From positions 1-64,000 of the forward strand of contig JAZNGM010000027.1 of NCBI GenBank assembly GCA_045576455.1: 64,000 bases of DNA, in the 5' to 3' direction. The position numbers and the translations under genes are program-made. Shown here piece by piece: positions 1 to 9,019 of the stretch. The notes under the pieces were generated by a model. The model worked only from the letters and a program-made list of their open reading frames with translations. It ran no database searches and had not been told where the DNA came from. Origin of the DNA: RGIG4034 sp045576455. GTDB taxonomy: Bacteria > Bacillota > Clostridia > Lachnospirales > Lachnospiraceae. Every line of letters starts with the position of its first letter. The first letter of the stretch is position 1.

Positions 1-1
1 T

Positions 2-766
2 AAGACATCTGATTATCCTACAGGATGTCCTGATAATGATTACTTATTATCAGCTCAGAACTGCTCTTGTACATTAGATTCAGAAGCAAAGATCCAGTTA
101 GTAACAGAAGATATCAGAAATGGTAACGGACGTGCTATCAAATCTAAATTATGGTCACCAAACCGTGTAGATAAGATTGACGCTCCTGTTAATGCAATCT
201 TCTGGATTATGAAAGATCCTACCATTCCTCCTGTAGTTAAGTTAAAAGGTTCAGCTCTTGCATCAGTTATGGGTGCTACACTTGCTACTAAGACTTCTAC
301 AGCAGAGCGTGTTGCTGCAGGTACAGACTTAAATGCAATCCGTATCGTACCATATGCTAACCCATTCAGAACTTATCCGTTAGTAAATGACTACGAGAAG
401 TTCAAAAAGTTAGTAGAAGAGAAGAACGTAGACTGCTATATCGTTAACACAGGTGATTTCATGGGAACAAAATGTAAGCCTGCTGATACATTAGGAATTC
501 TTGAGACAATCGTTGAAGGAAGAGCTAAGTTTGAGCAGTGGGGACCATTCTCAGATATCGAAATCATGAATGATTGGTCAGGAAAGACAGCTGACTTTAC
601 ACCAAACTTTAAGGATGCTTCTTATGTTGCAGAACTTAAGTCAGCTATGGAAACCCGTGTTAAAGCTGTTGAAGATTTCTCAACAAAGAAAGAAGGATAC
701 GACAAGCTTCCTGATGAAGCACTTGCTGCATTAAAGAAGATCGTAACTGAATTAGAAAGCCTGTAA
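2..766 (+). CDS. pckA: Phosphoenolpyruvate carboxykinase (ATP), C-terminal part
   Basis: The reading frame is open from the first bases of the window to the stop at 764-766, so only the C-terminal ~254 residues are present. PEP carboxykinase interconverts oxaloacetate and PEP with ATP; in fermenting clostridia it often runs toward oxaloacetate. Visible features: a PPVVKL stretch followed by a small-residue-rich segment and a STAERVA motif, comparable to the PPVxKL and AGTE regions of ATP-type enzymes, then YIVNTGDFMG resembling the family's VNTGW motif. Codon use is strongly biased toward a few codons, as in highly expressed genes. A strong terminator follows. The N-terminal P-loop and metal ligands lie outside the window, so the family call rests on the C-terminal pattern. 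Confidence 0.7.
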   Translation, partial: KTSDYPTGCPDNDYLLSAQNCSCTLDSEAKIQLVTEDIRNGNGRAIKSKLWSPNRVDKIDAPVNAIFWIMKDPTIPPVVKLKGSALASVMGATLATKTSTAERVAAGTDLNAIRIVPYANPFRTYPLVNDYEKFKKLVEEKNVDCYIVNTGDFMGTKCKPADTLGILETIVEGRAKFEQWGPFSDIEIMNDWSGKTADFTPNFKDASYVAELKSAMETRVKAVEDFSTKKEGYDKLPDEALAALKKIVTELESL

Positions 767-789
767 TTAATATAATTATAGAGTGTAGG

Positions 790-817
790 GCCGTGGATAA
801 ATTCCACGGCTCTTTTT
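790..817 (+). terminator. Rho-independent terminator of pckA
   Basis: Perfect 8-bp stem GCCGTGGA (790-797) / TCCACGGC (803-810) with a 5-base loop, followed by a TCTTTTT tail. It lies 23 bases after the pckA stop. Confidence 0.9.
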
Positions 818-841
818 CAATAATTAACCAATAAAAAGTGG

Positions 842-870
842 TTGTAGAAAAGGCACTCTTTGGATATAAT
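842..870 (+). promoter_or_regulatory. SigA-type promoter for the 6S RNA
   Basis: TTGTAG at 842-847 and a consensus TATAAT at 865-870 are separated by 17 bases. The predicted start near 877 falls just before the 6S RNA fold. Confidence 0.7.
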
Positions 871-876
871 GAATAT

Positions 877-1123
877 AGAAAATGATTATTCATTTTCCTC
901 TGGGGTGTACGACAACTCTTGTTATTTTGAACCTACAATTACGTTTATGGGATTCCTATATTGTCCTGCGGATGTCAGGCCTCATTCAATTCAGTGGAAG
1001 GCAGAAGCATGATTGCGGTTACCCACCTGGCTTAGGCTAGGCGTCAAAGTACAAGAACCGGCATCTTGGAGATATTATTAACATAAGATAAAAAGCAGCC
1101 AATATGGCTGCTTTTTATCTTAT
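877..1123 (+). ncRNA. ssrS: 6S RNA (SsrS)
   Basis: This 365-base gap between genes carries the marks of 6S RNA, the regulator that binds the housekeeping RNA polymerase holoenzyme by mimicking an open promoter. The closing stem pairs CTCTGGGGTG (898-907) with GCATCTTGGAGA (1061-1072), matching the conserved ends of bacterial 6S RNA. Other typical blocks are TTGAACC near 928 and GGGATTCCTAT near 949 on the 5' side, and GGTTACCCACCTGG near 1018 on the 3' side. A promoter with a perfect -10 box stands just upstream and a strong terminator just downstream. No ORF fits the interval. The exact ends are inferred; the mature RNA probably ends near 1078, before the terminator stem. Confidence 0.8.
1083..1123 (+). 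terminator. Terminator of the 6S RNA
   Basis: Perfect 18-bp inverted repeat: left arm 1083-1100 (ending AAAAAGCAGCC), loop AATAT, right arm 1106-1123 (GGCTGCTTTTT...). The T-run is inside the right arm. It could work in both directions. The next gene starts only nine bases after the right arm. Confidence 0.9.
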
Positions 1124-1131
1124 AGAGAAAG

Positions 1132-2682
1132 ATGGTAAAATTTACTATGAAATATATTGTGTTGAATTTAATAATGTCATTTTTAATCGTGTGTATGATA
1201 AATATACTGCTTTATAACGGAAATGAAAGTGAGGCGGTTATTACAGCACCGGATAATCCCGTAGAGAATAATCCTGACGATGAAATTAAAGAAGATAATA
1301 TAGTTAATGATAATAAAGGCAATGTGAGTAAAGATGAATATAATAATATGGCAGATAGATTGTATCCCCGTGATATACGTGTGTTGATTAAAGCAGATAA
1401 CGGTTCGTATTATCATAAGGAAATCACATTCCTTTCACATAGCGGTATTAGAATAACCGGAAAAGACAACGTATATGAATCTGTCGGAAATATTACTGTT
1501 TCAACGGATAATGCGGTATCCTGTTACGACTTAAATAACTTAAAAAATGGAGATAGTATTATCCTTGAACCCATAAATCCTTCTAAACGCATGGTAATCT
1601 GTTCAATAAACCGATCTATGGGGAATCCGTCTTATGAAGGGCGTTTTACGGTTACAAAAAATGAAAAGGGATATGTAATTGTTAATACATTACCTCTTGA
1701 AACTTATCTTTATTATGTTATACCGAGTGAAATGCCTGCTTATTACAGTATGGAAGCTTTAAAAGCACAGGCAATATGTGCCAGAACATATGCATTAAAA
1801 TACATAATTAATCCGGGGTTGCCTGAGTTTAATGCAGATGTGGATGACAGTGTTTCTTACCAGGTTTATAACAATATCGATAAAGATTCTAATACATCAA
1901 AGGCGGTCGATGGAACAAATGGTAAAGTTTTATCCTATAAAAATGAATTAATTGATGCTTATTTTTATTCGACTTCGTGTGGTATCGGAACGAAAGAATC
2001 AATTTGGAGTCCGGAAGCGGTTAGTCATTTGCCGTATTTAACCCATAAGAAAATAAACCCTAAGAATGTTGAAAATGATTACTCTTCAGAAACTGCTTTT
2101 AAAAATTATATTATGAATGAAGATATATCAGACTATGATTATGGGCGTCCGTATTACCGCTGGAGTATTAACCGTACCGTATCTGAAAAAGAAATCGTTG
2201 AACGGATGCAGAAAAGATTTGAAGAAGCCGGATATACCGTATTACATGTTAACGGTGAAGAAAAAGTATCAAAAAAACCGGAAGATATCGGGACACTGCT
2301 TGATATTGTGGTTGTGAAAAGAGATAAAGGTGGCGCAATTCATGCCATTCAAATCGTTGGCAGCAAGAATACTTATGAACTTCTGACAGGGAATACCATA
2401 CGTTATTGTTTTGCACTTGATAATACTAATGTTGTACGTCATGATGCTAATGTGGCCGCTTTAGGCTCAATGCTTCCAAGTACTTTTTTTACTATTGACC
2501 TTATTAAGGATGGAGATAGGGTGACCGGGTGGTCAATCGTAGGCGGTGGTCTTGGTCATGGTGTTGGCATGAGTCAGAATGCTGCATGGAAAATGGCAGA
2601 ACTTGGGTTGAATCATAATGAGATTTTACAATTTTTTTATTCTGGCACAAATCTTATAGAGGTAGTGTATGAAGGTAATTAA
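1132..2682 (+). CDS. SpoIID/LytB-domain protein, membrane-anchored
   Basis: A 516-residue protein with a single N-terminal membrane segment (about residues 6-28), then a polar Asn/Asp-rich linker, then a SpoIID domain. Family hallmarks are LPLETYL at 187-193 with SEMPA soon after, KAQAICARTYA, and GHGVGMSQ at 475-482. SpoIID is a lytic transglycosylase that cleaves glycan strands lacking stem peptides during engulfment; LytB-type relatives enhance amidases. The linker and length are larger than in Bacillus SpoIID (about 340 residues), so this may be a vegetative SpoIID/LytB paralog and I give no symbol. ATG at 1147 is an alternative start; neither has a strong ribosome binding site. The stop overlaps the next gene by 14 bases. 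Confidence 0.85.
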   Translation: MVKFTMKYIVLNLIMSFLIVCMINILLYNGNESEAVITAPDNPVENNPDDEIKEDNIVNDNKGNVSKDEYNNMADRLYPRDIRVLIKADNGSYYHKEITFLSHSGIRITGKDNVYESVGNITVSTDNAVSCYDLNNLKNGDSIILEPINPSKRMVICSINRSMGNPSYEGRFTVTKNEKGYVIVNTLPLETYLYYVIPSEMPAYYSMEALKAQAICARTYALKYIINPGLPEFNADVDDSVSYQVYNNIDKDSNTSKAVDGTNGKVLSYKNELIDAYFYSTSCGIGTKESIWSPEAVSHLPYLTHKKINPKNVENDYSSETAFKNYIMNEDISDYDYGRPYYRWSINRTVSEKEIVERMQKRFEEAGYTVLHVNGEEKVSKKPEDIGTLLDIVVVKRDKGGAIHAIQIVGSKNTYELLTGNTIRYCFALDNTNVVRHDANVAALGSMLPSTFFTIDLIKDGDRVTGWSIVGGGLGHGVGMSQNAAWKMAELGLNHNEILQFFYSGTNLIEVVYEGN

Positions 2683-3496
2683 TTTTATCAGAAGGTTTAT
2701 GAAAAGACTTAAAGATGATAACATCAGTGCACATGCATCCAGTGCAGCCTTTTTCCTTTTTGTATCGCTTATTCCGATGCTTTTATTAACGTGCGCGCTG
2801 TTGCCGTATACACCGATTCGTGAAGCAACCTTGATGAAGTTTTTGGTAGGTATTTTTCCTACAAATATGGATTCTTTTGCCATAATGTTAATTGAAGACA
2901 TTTACGGTAAATCAACAGGCATAATCTCGATAACCGCGATTGTAACTTTATGGGCAGCTTCCAAAGGTACTTTTGCTCTTATTCGGGGACTGAATGTAGT
3001 AAATGAAGTGGAAGAAACACGAAATTATTTCTGGCTTAGGGCAAAGGCAGGAATAGATACGATAGTATTTCTTATTATGATTATTTTATCGTTGCTTATA
3101 GTTGTTTTTGGAAATGTATTCCTTAAGCTTATATTAAAGTATTTTCCGGATATTGTCTTTTTCAGGATGCTTTTTCAATATTTAAGATATATAATTGTGT
3201 GGTTTGTATTGACGCTTTTGTTTGTGCTTTTGTATGTCTGGCTTCCGAACAGAAGACCTAAAATCAAGACACAACTTGCAGGGGCATTTTTTACCTCAAC
3301 AGGATGGATTGTTTTTTCATGGCTTTTTTCAATATATATTGATAATTTCAGTAGTTTTACCATGTATGGGAGTCTCGCATCCATTATTATTATTTTAATA
3401 TGGCTATATTGTTGTATGTATATAATGCTAATGGGGGCTGAGATTAACAAGGTATCAGACGGAAGTATTAAATATTTTTTTAAAATAAATTCTTGA
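2669..3496 (+). CDS. YihY/BrkB family membrane protein
   Basis: This 275-residue polytopic protein has about six hydrophobic segments and the YihY/BrkB N-terminal signature: a basic amphipathic start, then ISAHASSAAFFLFVSLIP. Members were once misnamed ribonuclease BN; their transport or envelope role is unresolved. The ATG lies inside the end of the SpoIID-domain gene (14-base overlap), so the two are probably co-translated. The last bases overlap the -35 box of the pheS T-box promoter. Confidence 0.85.
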   Translation: MKVINFIRRFMKRLKDDNISAHASSAAFFLFVSLIPMLLLTCALLPYTPIREATLMKFLVGIFPTNMDSFAIMLIEDIYGKSTGIISITAIVTLWAASKGTFALIRGLNVVNEVEETRNYFWLRAKAGIDTIVFLIMIILSLLIVVFGNVFLKLILKYFPDIVFFRMLFQYLRYIIVWFVLTLLFVLLYVWLPNRRPKIKTQLAGAFFTSTGWIVFSWLFSIYIDNFSSFTMYGSLASIIIILIWLYCCMYIMLMGAEINKVSDGSIKYFFKINS

Positions 3497-3521
3497 CATA
3501 TTTAATTATCTTGACTAGAAT
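3493..3521 (+). promoter_or_regulatory. Promoter of pheST
   Basis: TTGACA at 3493-3498 and TAGAAT at 3516-3521 with a 17-base spacer. The -35 box overlaps the stop codon of the YihY-family gene. Confidence 0.8.
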
Positions 3522-3529
3522 AAACAAAT

Positions 3530-3797
3530 AAATAGACAAATGCGATGAAAGTGTAAAGTAGAGATGTATTTTCATTCAGAGAGAAAGAGTCACCGGCTGA
3601 AAGCTCTTTTATGTTCAGATACTAATCGAATTTCCCACCGGAGCAGTTATTCTTAAATCATATTTATGAGAATAGGAATAAACGTAGCTGGCACGTTACG
3701 CCATAAAGTGTTTTAGCACTTGAGAGCCAATTTTGGAACATGGGTGGTACCGCGGAATTTATTCGTCCCTTACTGTAATAGCAGTAGGGGATTTTTT
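3530..3797 (+). promoter_or_regulatory. T-box leader, phenylalanine-specific, ahead of pheST
   Basis: This 300-base gap holds a T-box element that senses uncharged tRNA-Phe. The highly conserved GGGTGGTACCGCGG is at 3742-3755 (antiterminator bulge). Upstream is a stem I region with GGCTGAAAGC near 3596 and the probable specifier loop around 3628-3636, where TTT and TTC (both Phe codons) overlap at 3631-3634. A competing terminator follows: CCCTTACTG (3767-3775) pairs with CAGTAGGGG (3782-3790), then six T at 3792-3797. When uncharged tRNA-Phe binds, the antiterminator forms and pheST is transcribed. The specifier assignment agrees with the downstream genes but was placed by eye. Confidence 0.93.
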
Positions 3798-3826
3798 ATT
3801 GCAAAAATAAGAAAGGAATGTGAGCA

Positions 3827-4846
3827 ATGAAAGAAAGATTAGAAGCAATCAAAGAAAAAGCGTTGGCACAGATTCAGGCAGCTGATACCTTGGAAAAGCT
3901 TAATGAAGTGCGTGTTAATGTACTCGGAAAAAAAGGTGAGCTTACGGAAGTACTTAAAGGTATGAAGGATGTTGCACCGGAGGACAGACCTAAAGTAGGA
4001 CAGATGGTAAATGATACAAGAGCCGTTATTGAAAGTTCACTTGAAGAAGTAACAAAAAAGCTTGAAAGAGCAAAACGTGAACAAGCCATGAAAGACGAAG
4101 TAATTGATGTAACACTTCCGGCAGTAAAAGCTAAAATGGGTCATCGTCATCCGATTACACTTGTTCTTGATGAATTAGAGAGAATTTTCATCGGTATGGG
4201 ATATGAAGTTGTGGAAGGACCCGAAATAGAAACCGATTATTATAACTTTGAAGCATTGAATATTCCGGCAGATCATCCGGCCAAGGATGAGCAGGATACT
4301 TTCTATATTAACGGAGATTTCCTTTTAAGAACACAGACTTCAGGTGTGCAGGTTCATGAAATGGAAAAAGGAAAACTTCCGATAAGAATGGTGGCACCGG
4401 GAAGAGTTTTCCGTTCAGACGAAGTCGATGCAACCCATTCACCATCATTCCATCAGATGGAAGGACTTGTTATTGATAAAAAAATTACCTTTGCAGACCT
4501 TAAAGGAACACTTGCTGCATTCGCAACAGAGCTTTACGGTGAGGATACGAAGGTACGTTTCAGACCGCATCACTTTAATTTCACGGAGCCATCGGCTGAA
4601 ATGGATATTTCCTGTTTCAAGTGTAAAGGTGCCGGCTGCCGTTTCTGTAAAGGAACCGGTTGGATAGAAATTCTTGGATGTGGTATGGTTCATCCTAACG
4701 TACTCAGAATGAGCAATATTGATCCGGAAGAGTATAGCGGATTTGCTTTTGGTGTAGGTCTTGAAAGAATTGCACTGCTTAAATACGAAATTGATGATAT
4801 GAGACTGCTTTATGAAAATGATGCACGTTTCTTGAAACAGTTCTAG
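3827..4846 (+). CDS. pheS: Phenylalanine--tRNA ligase alpha subunit
   Basis: The catalytic subunit of the alpha2-beta2 enzyme that charges tRNA-Phe in the cytoplasm. The 339 residues match the usual length. An N-terminal coiled-coil region (about 1-100) precedes the class II synthetase core: QTSGVQVHEM, then motif 2 FRSDEVDATHSPSFHQ and a C-terminal motif 3 around GVGLERIALL. A four-cysteine cluster CxxCx4CxxC at 263-274 occurs in many clostridial PheS proteins. The start is fixed by AAAGGAA nine bases upstream. It forms an operon with pheT (18-base gap) under the T-box leader. Confidence 0.97.
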   Translation: MKERLEAIKEKALAQIQAADTLEKLNEVRVNVLGKKGELTEVLKGMKDVAPEDRPKVGQMVNDTRAVIESSLEEVTKKLERAKREQAMKDEVIDVTLPAVKAKMGHRHPITLVLDELERIFIGMGYEVVEGPEIETDYYNFEALNIPADHPAKDEQDTFYINGDFLLRTQTSGVQVHEMEKGKLPIRMVAPGRVFRSDEVDATHSPSFHQMEGLVIDKKITFADLKGTLAAFATELYGEDTKVRFRPHHFNFTEPSAEMDISCFKCKGAGCRFCKGTGWIEILGCGMVHPNVLRMSNIDPEEYSGFAFGVGLERIALLKYEIDDMRLLYENDARFLKQF

Positions 4847-4864
4847 GAATGGAGGATATAGAGT

Positions 4865-7279
4865 ATGAATACATCTTTATCATGGATTAAAGCATATGTG
4901 CCGACATTGTCATGTACTAATCAGGAGTATCTTGATGAAATGACAATGAGTGGAACGAAAGTAGAAACTTTCGAAGCTTTAGATAAAAATTTAAAAGATA
5001 TTTTTGTAGGACAAATTAAGAAAATTGAACCTCATCCGGATGCAAATAAGCTTATTGTTTGTCAGGTTGATCTTGGCGATAAGGAATTACAAATTGTAAC
5101 GGGAGCTCCTAACGTAAAGGTGGGAGATAAAGTACCGGTTGTTGTTGATGGCGGTAAAGTGGCAGGCGGACACGATGGGGGTCCTCTTCCTGAAGACGGT
5201 ATTGTGATTAAAAACGGAAAGCTCCGTGGCATTGATTCCTACGGAATGATGTGCTCTATTGAAGAATTAGGTTCATCTAAGGAAATGTATCCGGATGCAC
5301 CGGAAGACGGCATTTATATATTCCCGGAAGATACTCAGGTTGGTGCTGATGCCATTGAAGTGTTAGGACTTCATGATACTGTTTTTGAATATGAAATCAC
5401 TTCAAACAGAGTAGATTGTTACAGTATTCTTGGTATTGCAAGAGAAGCTGCGGCTACTTTTAAACAGGATTTTGTTATGCCTAATACAAAATATACGGAA
5501 TCCAATGAAAAAGTAGAAGATTACATTTCTGTTGAGGTGAAAGATCAGGATTTATGTACCCGTTACTGTGCCAAGGTATGTACGGATATTAAGATTGGTA
5601 AGAGTCCCGAATGGATGCAGAGAAGACTTGCTTCCTGCGGAATCAGACCTATTAACAATTTGGTTGACATTACAAACTACGTTATGATGGAATACGGCCA
5701 GCCAATGCATGCTTTTGATTATAATACTATTGCAGGCGGTAAAATTGTTGTTAAGCGTGCTAAAGACGGGGATAAATTCGTTACTTTAGATGGTCAGGAA
5801 AGAAATCTTGATTCACAGATGCTTATGATTTGTGATGCGGAAAAGGAAATCGGTATTGCCGGTATCATGGGTGGCGAAAATTCCATGATTACAGATGATG
5901 TTAAAACCGTTGTATTTGAGAGTGCAACCTTTAACGGTGCTAATGTAAGAAAGAGTGCAAAAAGATTAGGCCTCAGAACCGATGCTTCCGGTATCTTTGA
6001 AAAGGGACTTGATCCGGTTAACGCAGAAGACGCTATTAACAGAGCCTGTGCTTTAATTGAAGAACTTGGCTGTGGTAAAGTTGTAAGCGGAATGGTTGAT
6101 GTTAAACTACCTATTAAACCATTAAGAAGAATTAAGTTCAGACCGGAAAAGATTAATGAACTTCTTGGAACAGATGTGTCAAGAGAAGATATGTTAAGCA
6201 TATTTGAAAGATTAGAGCTTAAACTTGATGGCGAAGATATTGTAGTACCATCATTCAGACAGGATGTAGAAAGCATTGCGGATTTAGCTGAAGAAGTTTG
6301 CAGATTCTATGGTTATGACAAGGTGCCTTCAACGTTGCCTAACGGAGAGGCTACTACCGGTAAAATGTCATTTAAGATGCGTATCGAAGGAAAAGCAAGG
6401 GATATTGCAGAATGTAACGGCTTTTCACAAGGAATGTGTTATAGCTTTGAAAGTCCTAAGGTATTTGATAGATTAATGCTTCCTGAAGATGCTGTGGAAA
6501 GAAAAGCAGTAGTTATTTCCAATCCGTTGGGAGAGGATTTCTCAATCATGAGAACCATTCCGTTAAATGGTATGCTTACAAGCCTTGCAACCAATTATAA
6601 CAGACGTAACAAAGATTGCAGGTTATATGAACTGGGAAATATCTATCTGCCAAAGACACTTCCGTTAGAAGAATTACCGGATGAGAGAATGCAGTTTACT
6701 TTAGGTATGTATGGTGAGGGTGATTTCTTTACCATGAAAGGTGTAGTTGAAACCTTCTTTGAAACCATAGGTATGACAGGAAGAGTAAATTATAATCCAA
6801 ATACAGACAGAAGTTATTTGCATCCGGGAAGAAAAGCCGATATTATCTACAATGGTGTATGCGTAGGTTATTTGGGTGAAATCCATCCGGAAGTTGCTGA
6901 TAACTATAATATCGGAACGAAGGTATATGTGGCAGTTCTTGATATGCCGAATGTTGTGCCATTTGCAACCTTTGAACGTAAATATGAAGGAATTGCTAAG
7001 TTCCCTGCCGTTTCCCGAGATATCAGTATGGTAGTTCCAAAAACCGTGCTTGCAGGTGATATTGAAAATATGATTATCCAGCGAGGCGGTAAGATTCTTG
7101 AATCTGTTAACTTGTTTGATATATACGAAGGTGCGCAGATTAAAGAAGGATATAAGTCTGTAGCATACTCCATTACTTTCAGGGCAAAAGACAGAACGCT
7201 TGAGGAAAATGATATTACCGGAGCGATGAAAAAGATACTTAATGGTTTGGAAAGTATGGGAATTGAATTACGTGCATAG
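4865..7279 (+). CDS. pheT: Phenylalanine--tRNA ligase beta subunit
   Basis: Structural and editing subunit of PheRS, 804 residues, the standard bacterial length. Visible order: an N-terminal tRNA-binding (EMAP-like) domain at about 40-150 with PHPDANKL and VTGAPNV, the B3/4 editing domain, the B5 domain, a catalytic-like core, and a C-terminal ferredoxin-fold anticodon-binding domain beginning near FPAVSRDISMVV. A ribosome binding site (GGAGGAT) precedes the ATG. The operon ends at a strong terminator a few bases downstream. Confidence 0.97.
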   Translation: MNTSLSWIKAYVPTLSCTNQEYLDEMTMSGTKVETFEALDKNLKDIFVGQIKKIEPHPDANKLIVCQVDLGDKELQIVTGAPNVKVGDKVPVVVDGGKVAGGHDGGPLPEDGIVIKNGKLRGIDSYGMMCSIEELGSSKEMYPDAPEDGIYIFPEDTQVGADAIEVLGLHDTVFEYEITSNRVDCYSILGIAREAAATFKQDFVMPNTKYTESNEKVEDYISVEVKDQDLCTRYCAKVCTDIKIGKSPEWMQRRLASCGIRPINNLVDITNYVMMEYGQPMHAFDYNTIAGGKIVVKRAKDGDKFVTLDGQERNLDSQMLMICDAEKEIGIAGIMGGENSMITDDVKTVVFESATFNGANVRKSAKRLGLRTDASGIFEKGLDPVNAEDAINRACALIEELGCGKVVSGMVDVKLPIKPLRRIKFRPEKINELLGTDVSREDMLSIFERLELKLDGEDIVVPSFRQDVESIADLAEEVCRFYGYDKVPSTLPNGEATTGKMSFKMRIEGKARDIAECNGFSQGMCYSFESPKVFDRLMLPEDAVERKAVVISNPLGEDFSIMRTIPLNGMLTSLATNYNRRNKDCRLYELGNIYLPKTLPLEELPDERMQFTLGMYGEGDFFTMKGVVETFFETIGMTGRVNYNPNTDRSYLHPGRKADIIYNGVCVGYLGEIHPEVADNYNIGTKVYVAVLDMPNVVPFATFERKYEGIAKFPAVSRDISMVVPKTVLAGDIENMIIQRGGKILESVNLFDIYEGAQIKEGYKSVAYSITFRAKDRTLEENDITGAMKKILNGLESMGIELRA

Positions 7280-7290
7280 GTAATTAAGAT

Positions 7291-7324
7291 AAGAGCCTCC
7301 TATTAATTAAGGAGGCTCTTTTTT
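7291..7324 (+). terminator. Terminator of pheST
   Basis: AAGAGCCTCC (7291-7300) pairs perfectly with GGAGGCTCTT (7311-7320), followed by a T-run. It may also serve the convergent gene on the minus strand. Confidence 0.93.
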
Positions 7325-7333
7325 GATGGTGCG

Positions 7334-7801
7334 TTAGGCGGTTGCAACCATTCCGTTTGCTTCTTTATAGCGGTAAATCATTTCGGCATGTTCCTGTTCC
7401 TCTGTCTGGATATGATTTAAAAGCTTACGTATGGCATGACTTGTGAAATGATATAAATCATTATCATAAGTTGAGGATACATATTTTTCATTAGCGATGC
7501 TGTCTGTGCAAAGAAGCTCGTCATGTTTTTTGTCTTCTGAATTTGTCATGTTAGTATATGTTGCGTTTGGCTTATAAGACATTACTTTTGAGTCTTTGTT
7601 TTCAATAGTAGGTATATTGCCGTTAAGGGTATCGTTAATTGAGTTTAAGTGTTCTTCTTCCTCTTTTTTGATAGTACGGAATAAAGTGGCAAGTTCAGGG
7701 TCCTTAGCGCTGTTTGCATAGAATTCATATTTTTCTACGCATGTTTTTTCCTGATGTTTAAGCTCGTTTAATAATGTTTTTTCTTTTTCTGTTAACTGCA
7801 T
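7334..7801 (-). CDS. CotF-like/ferritin-like spore coat protein
   Basis: A 155-residue, Glu/His-rich helical protein. Two helix pairs carry spaced acidic and histidine residues: LLNELKHQEKTCVEKY and EEEEHLNSIND in the N-terminal half, HIQTEEQEHAEMIYRY near the C-terminus. This is the pattern of the ferritin-like fold shared by CotF-type coat proteins and rubrerythrin-like proteins. There is no rubredoxin CxxC domain. A good ribosome binding site (GGAGG, eight bases before the ATG) supports the start. It is a single gene between pheT and queA, transcribed alone. A coat role is inferred from family resemblance; a metal-binding role is the alternative. Confidence 0.6.
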   Translation of the reverse strand: MQLTEKEKTLLNELKHQEKTCVEKYEFYANSAKDPELATLFRTIKKEEEEHLNSINDTLNGNIPTIENKDSKVMSYKPNATYTNMTNSEDKKHDELLCTDSIANEKYVSSTYDNDLYHFTSHAIRKLLNHIQTEEQEHAEMIYRYKEANGMVATA

Positions 7802-7921
7802 AATAATGCCTCCTTATAATTTTATTTAGTTAGTATGGACATTAGTCAGATATTTATTCGTTGAAGTTTTTGGATAAGTATGTAATAATTTTTTAAAATG
7901 AATAAAGAAAGAGTAATTGAA

Positions 7922-8983
7922 ATGAAAACATCTGATTTTTATTATGATCTTCCGGAAGAACTTATTGCACAGGATCCGCTTACGGACCGTTCGTCATCGA
8001 GACTCCTTGTGCTTGATAAGGATGACGGAGAAATAGAACATAAACATTTTTTTGATATTGCCGACTATCTTAAAGAAGGAGATTGCCTTGTGTTAAATAA
8101 TACTAAGGTTATTCCGGCGCGCCTAATCGGGAAAAAAGAAGATACGGGAGCTGTGGTTGAAATCCTTCTCTTAAAAAGAATTGATAAAGATATATGGGAA
8201 ACACTTGTCCGTCCCGGTAAAAAACTTAGAACCGGCGCAAAAGTTGTTTTTGGAAATGGTGAGTTACGGGCGGTTATCGAAGAAGTAAGGGAAGACGGAA
8301 ACCGGTATGTAAGATTTGAATATGACGGCATTTTTGAGGAAGTGTTGTTAAGTTTGGGAGAGATGCCTTTGCCTCCTTATATTACGCATAAACTTAAAGA
8401 TAAAAACAGATATCAGACAGTATATGCCAAATATGAAGGAAGTGCTGCGGCGCCGACGGCCGGTTTACACTTTACGGAGGAACTTCTTAATAAAATAAGT
8501 GCTAAGGGAATAAAAATAGCCTATGTTACCCTGCATGTCGGTTTGGGTACTTTCAGACCGGTTAAGGTTGAAGATGTGACAAACCACCAGATGCATTCGG
8601 AATATTATGAAGTGTCAGAAGAAGCTGCGGCTGTTATTAACGAAACACGTAAAAACGGCGGAAGGGTTATTTGTGTAGGTACCACAAGCGTCAGAACTGT
8701 TGAAAGTGCAGCGGATGATAACGGAAATCTAAAGGAATGTTCCGGGGATACGCAAATTTTTATATATCCCGGGTATAAGTTTAAAGTGGTAGATTGTCTC
8801 ATTACTAATTTCCATTTGCCGGAATCGACATTAATTATGCTTGTTTCGGCACTTGCAGGAAAAAACAACATCATGAATGCTTATAAATGTGCCGTAGAAG
8901 AAAAATATAGATTTTTTTCCTTTGGAGATGCAATGTTTATAACAAATATAACTTGTAATAAATTGACGAATAGTATAAAATAG
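7922..8983 (+). CDS. queA: tRNA preQ1(34) S-adenosylmethionine ribosyltransferase-isomerase
   Basis: QueA transfers and rearranges the ribosyl group of SAM onto preQ1 in tRNA to give epoxyqueuosine. Hallmarks: FYYDLPEELIAQDP at the N-terminus, LVLNNTKVIPARL, PTAGLHFT and LITNFHLPESTLIMLVSAL. I chose ATG 7922 because AAAGAG stands eight bases upstream and the family begins with this motif; an in-frame ATG at 7898 has no binding site. The 353 residues are slightly longer than usual because of a short extra C-terminal tail. No other queuosine gene is adjacent. Confidence 0.96.
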   Translation: MKTSDFYYDLPEELIAQDPLTDRSSSRLLVLDKDDGEIEHKHFFDIADYLKEGDCLVLNNTKVIPARLIGKKEDTGAVVEILLLKRIDKDIWETLVRPGKKLRTGAKVVFGNGELRAVIEEVREDGNRYVRFEYDGIFEEVLLSLGEMPLPPYITHKLKDKNRYQTVYAKYEGSAAAPTAGLHFTEELLNKISAKGIKIAYVTLHVGLGTFRPVKVEDVTNHQMHSEYYEVSEEAAAVINETRKNGGRVICVGTTSVRTVESAADDNGNLKECSGDTQIFIYPGYKFKVVDCLITNFHLPESTLIMLVSALAGKNNIMNAYKCAVEEKYRFFSFGDAMFITNITCNKLTNSIK

Positions 8984-8990
8984 TTATAGG
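8963..8990 (+). promoter_or_regulatory. Possible promoter for the PilZ gene
   Basis: TTGACG (8963-8968) and TATAGG (8985-8990) with a 16-base spacer overlap the end of queA. The start of transcription would be near 8997, just ahead of the AAGGAGAAGG ribosome binding site. No sigma-28-like motif was recognised. Confidence 0.4.
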
Positions 8991-9019
8991 GTTATGAACG
9001 TGTAAGTAAGGAGAAGGAC

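Noticed and set aside
5794..6276. 160-codon minus-strand frame in pheT
   Set aside because: Shadow of pheT codons.
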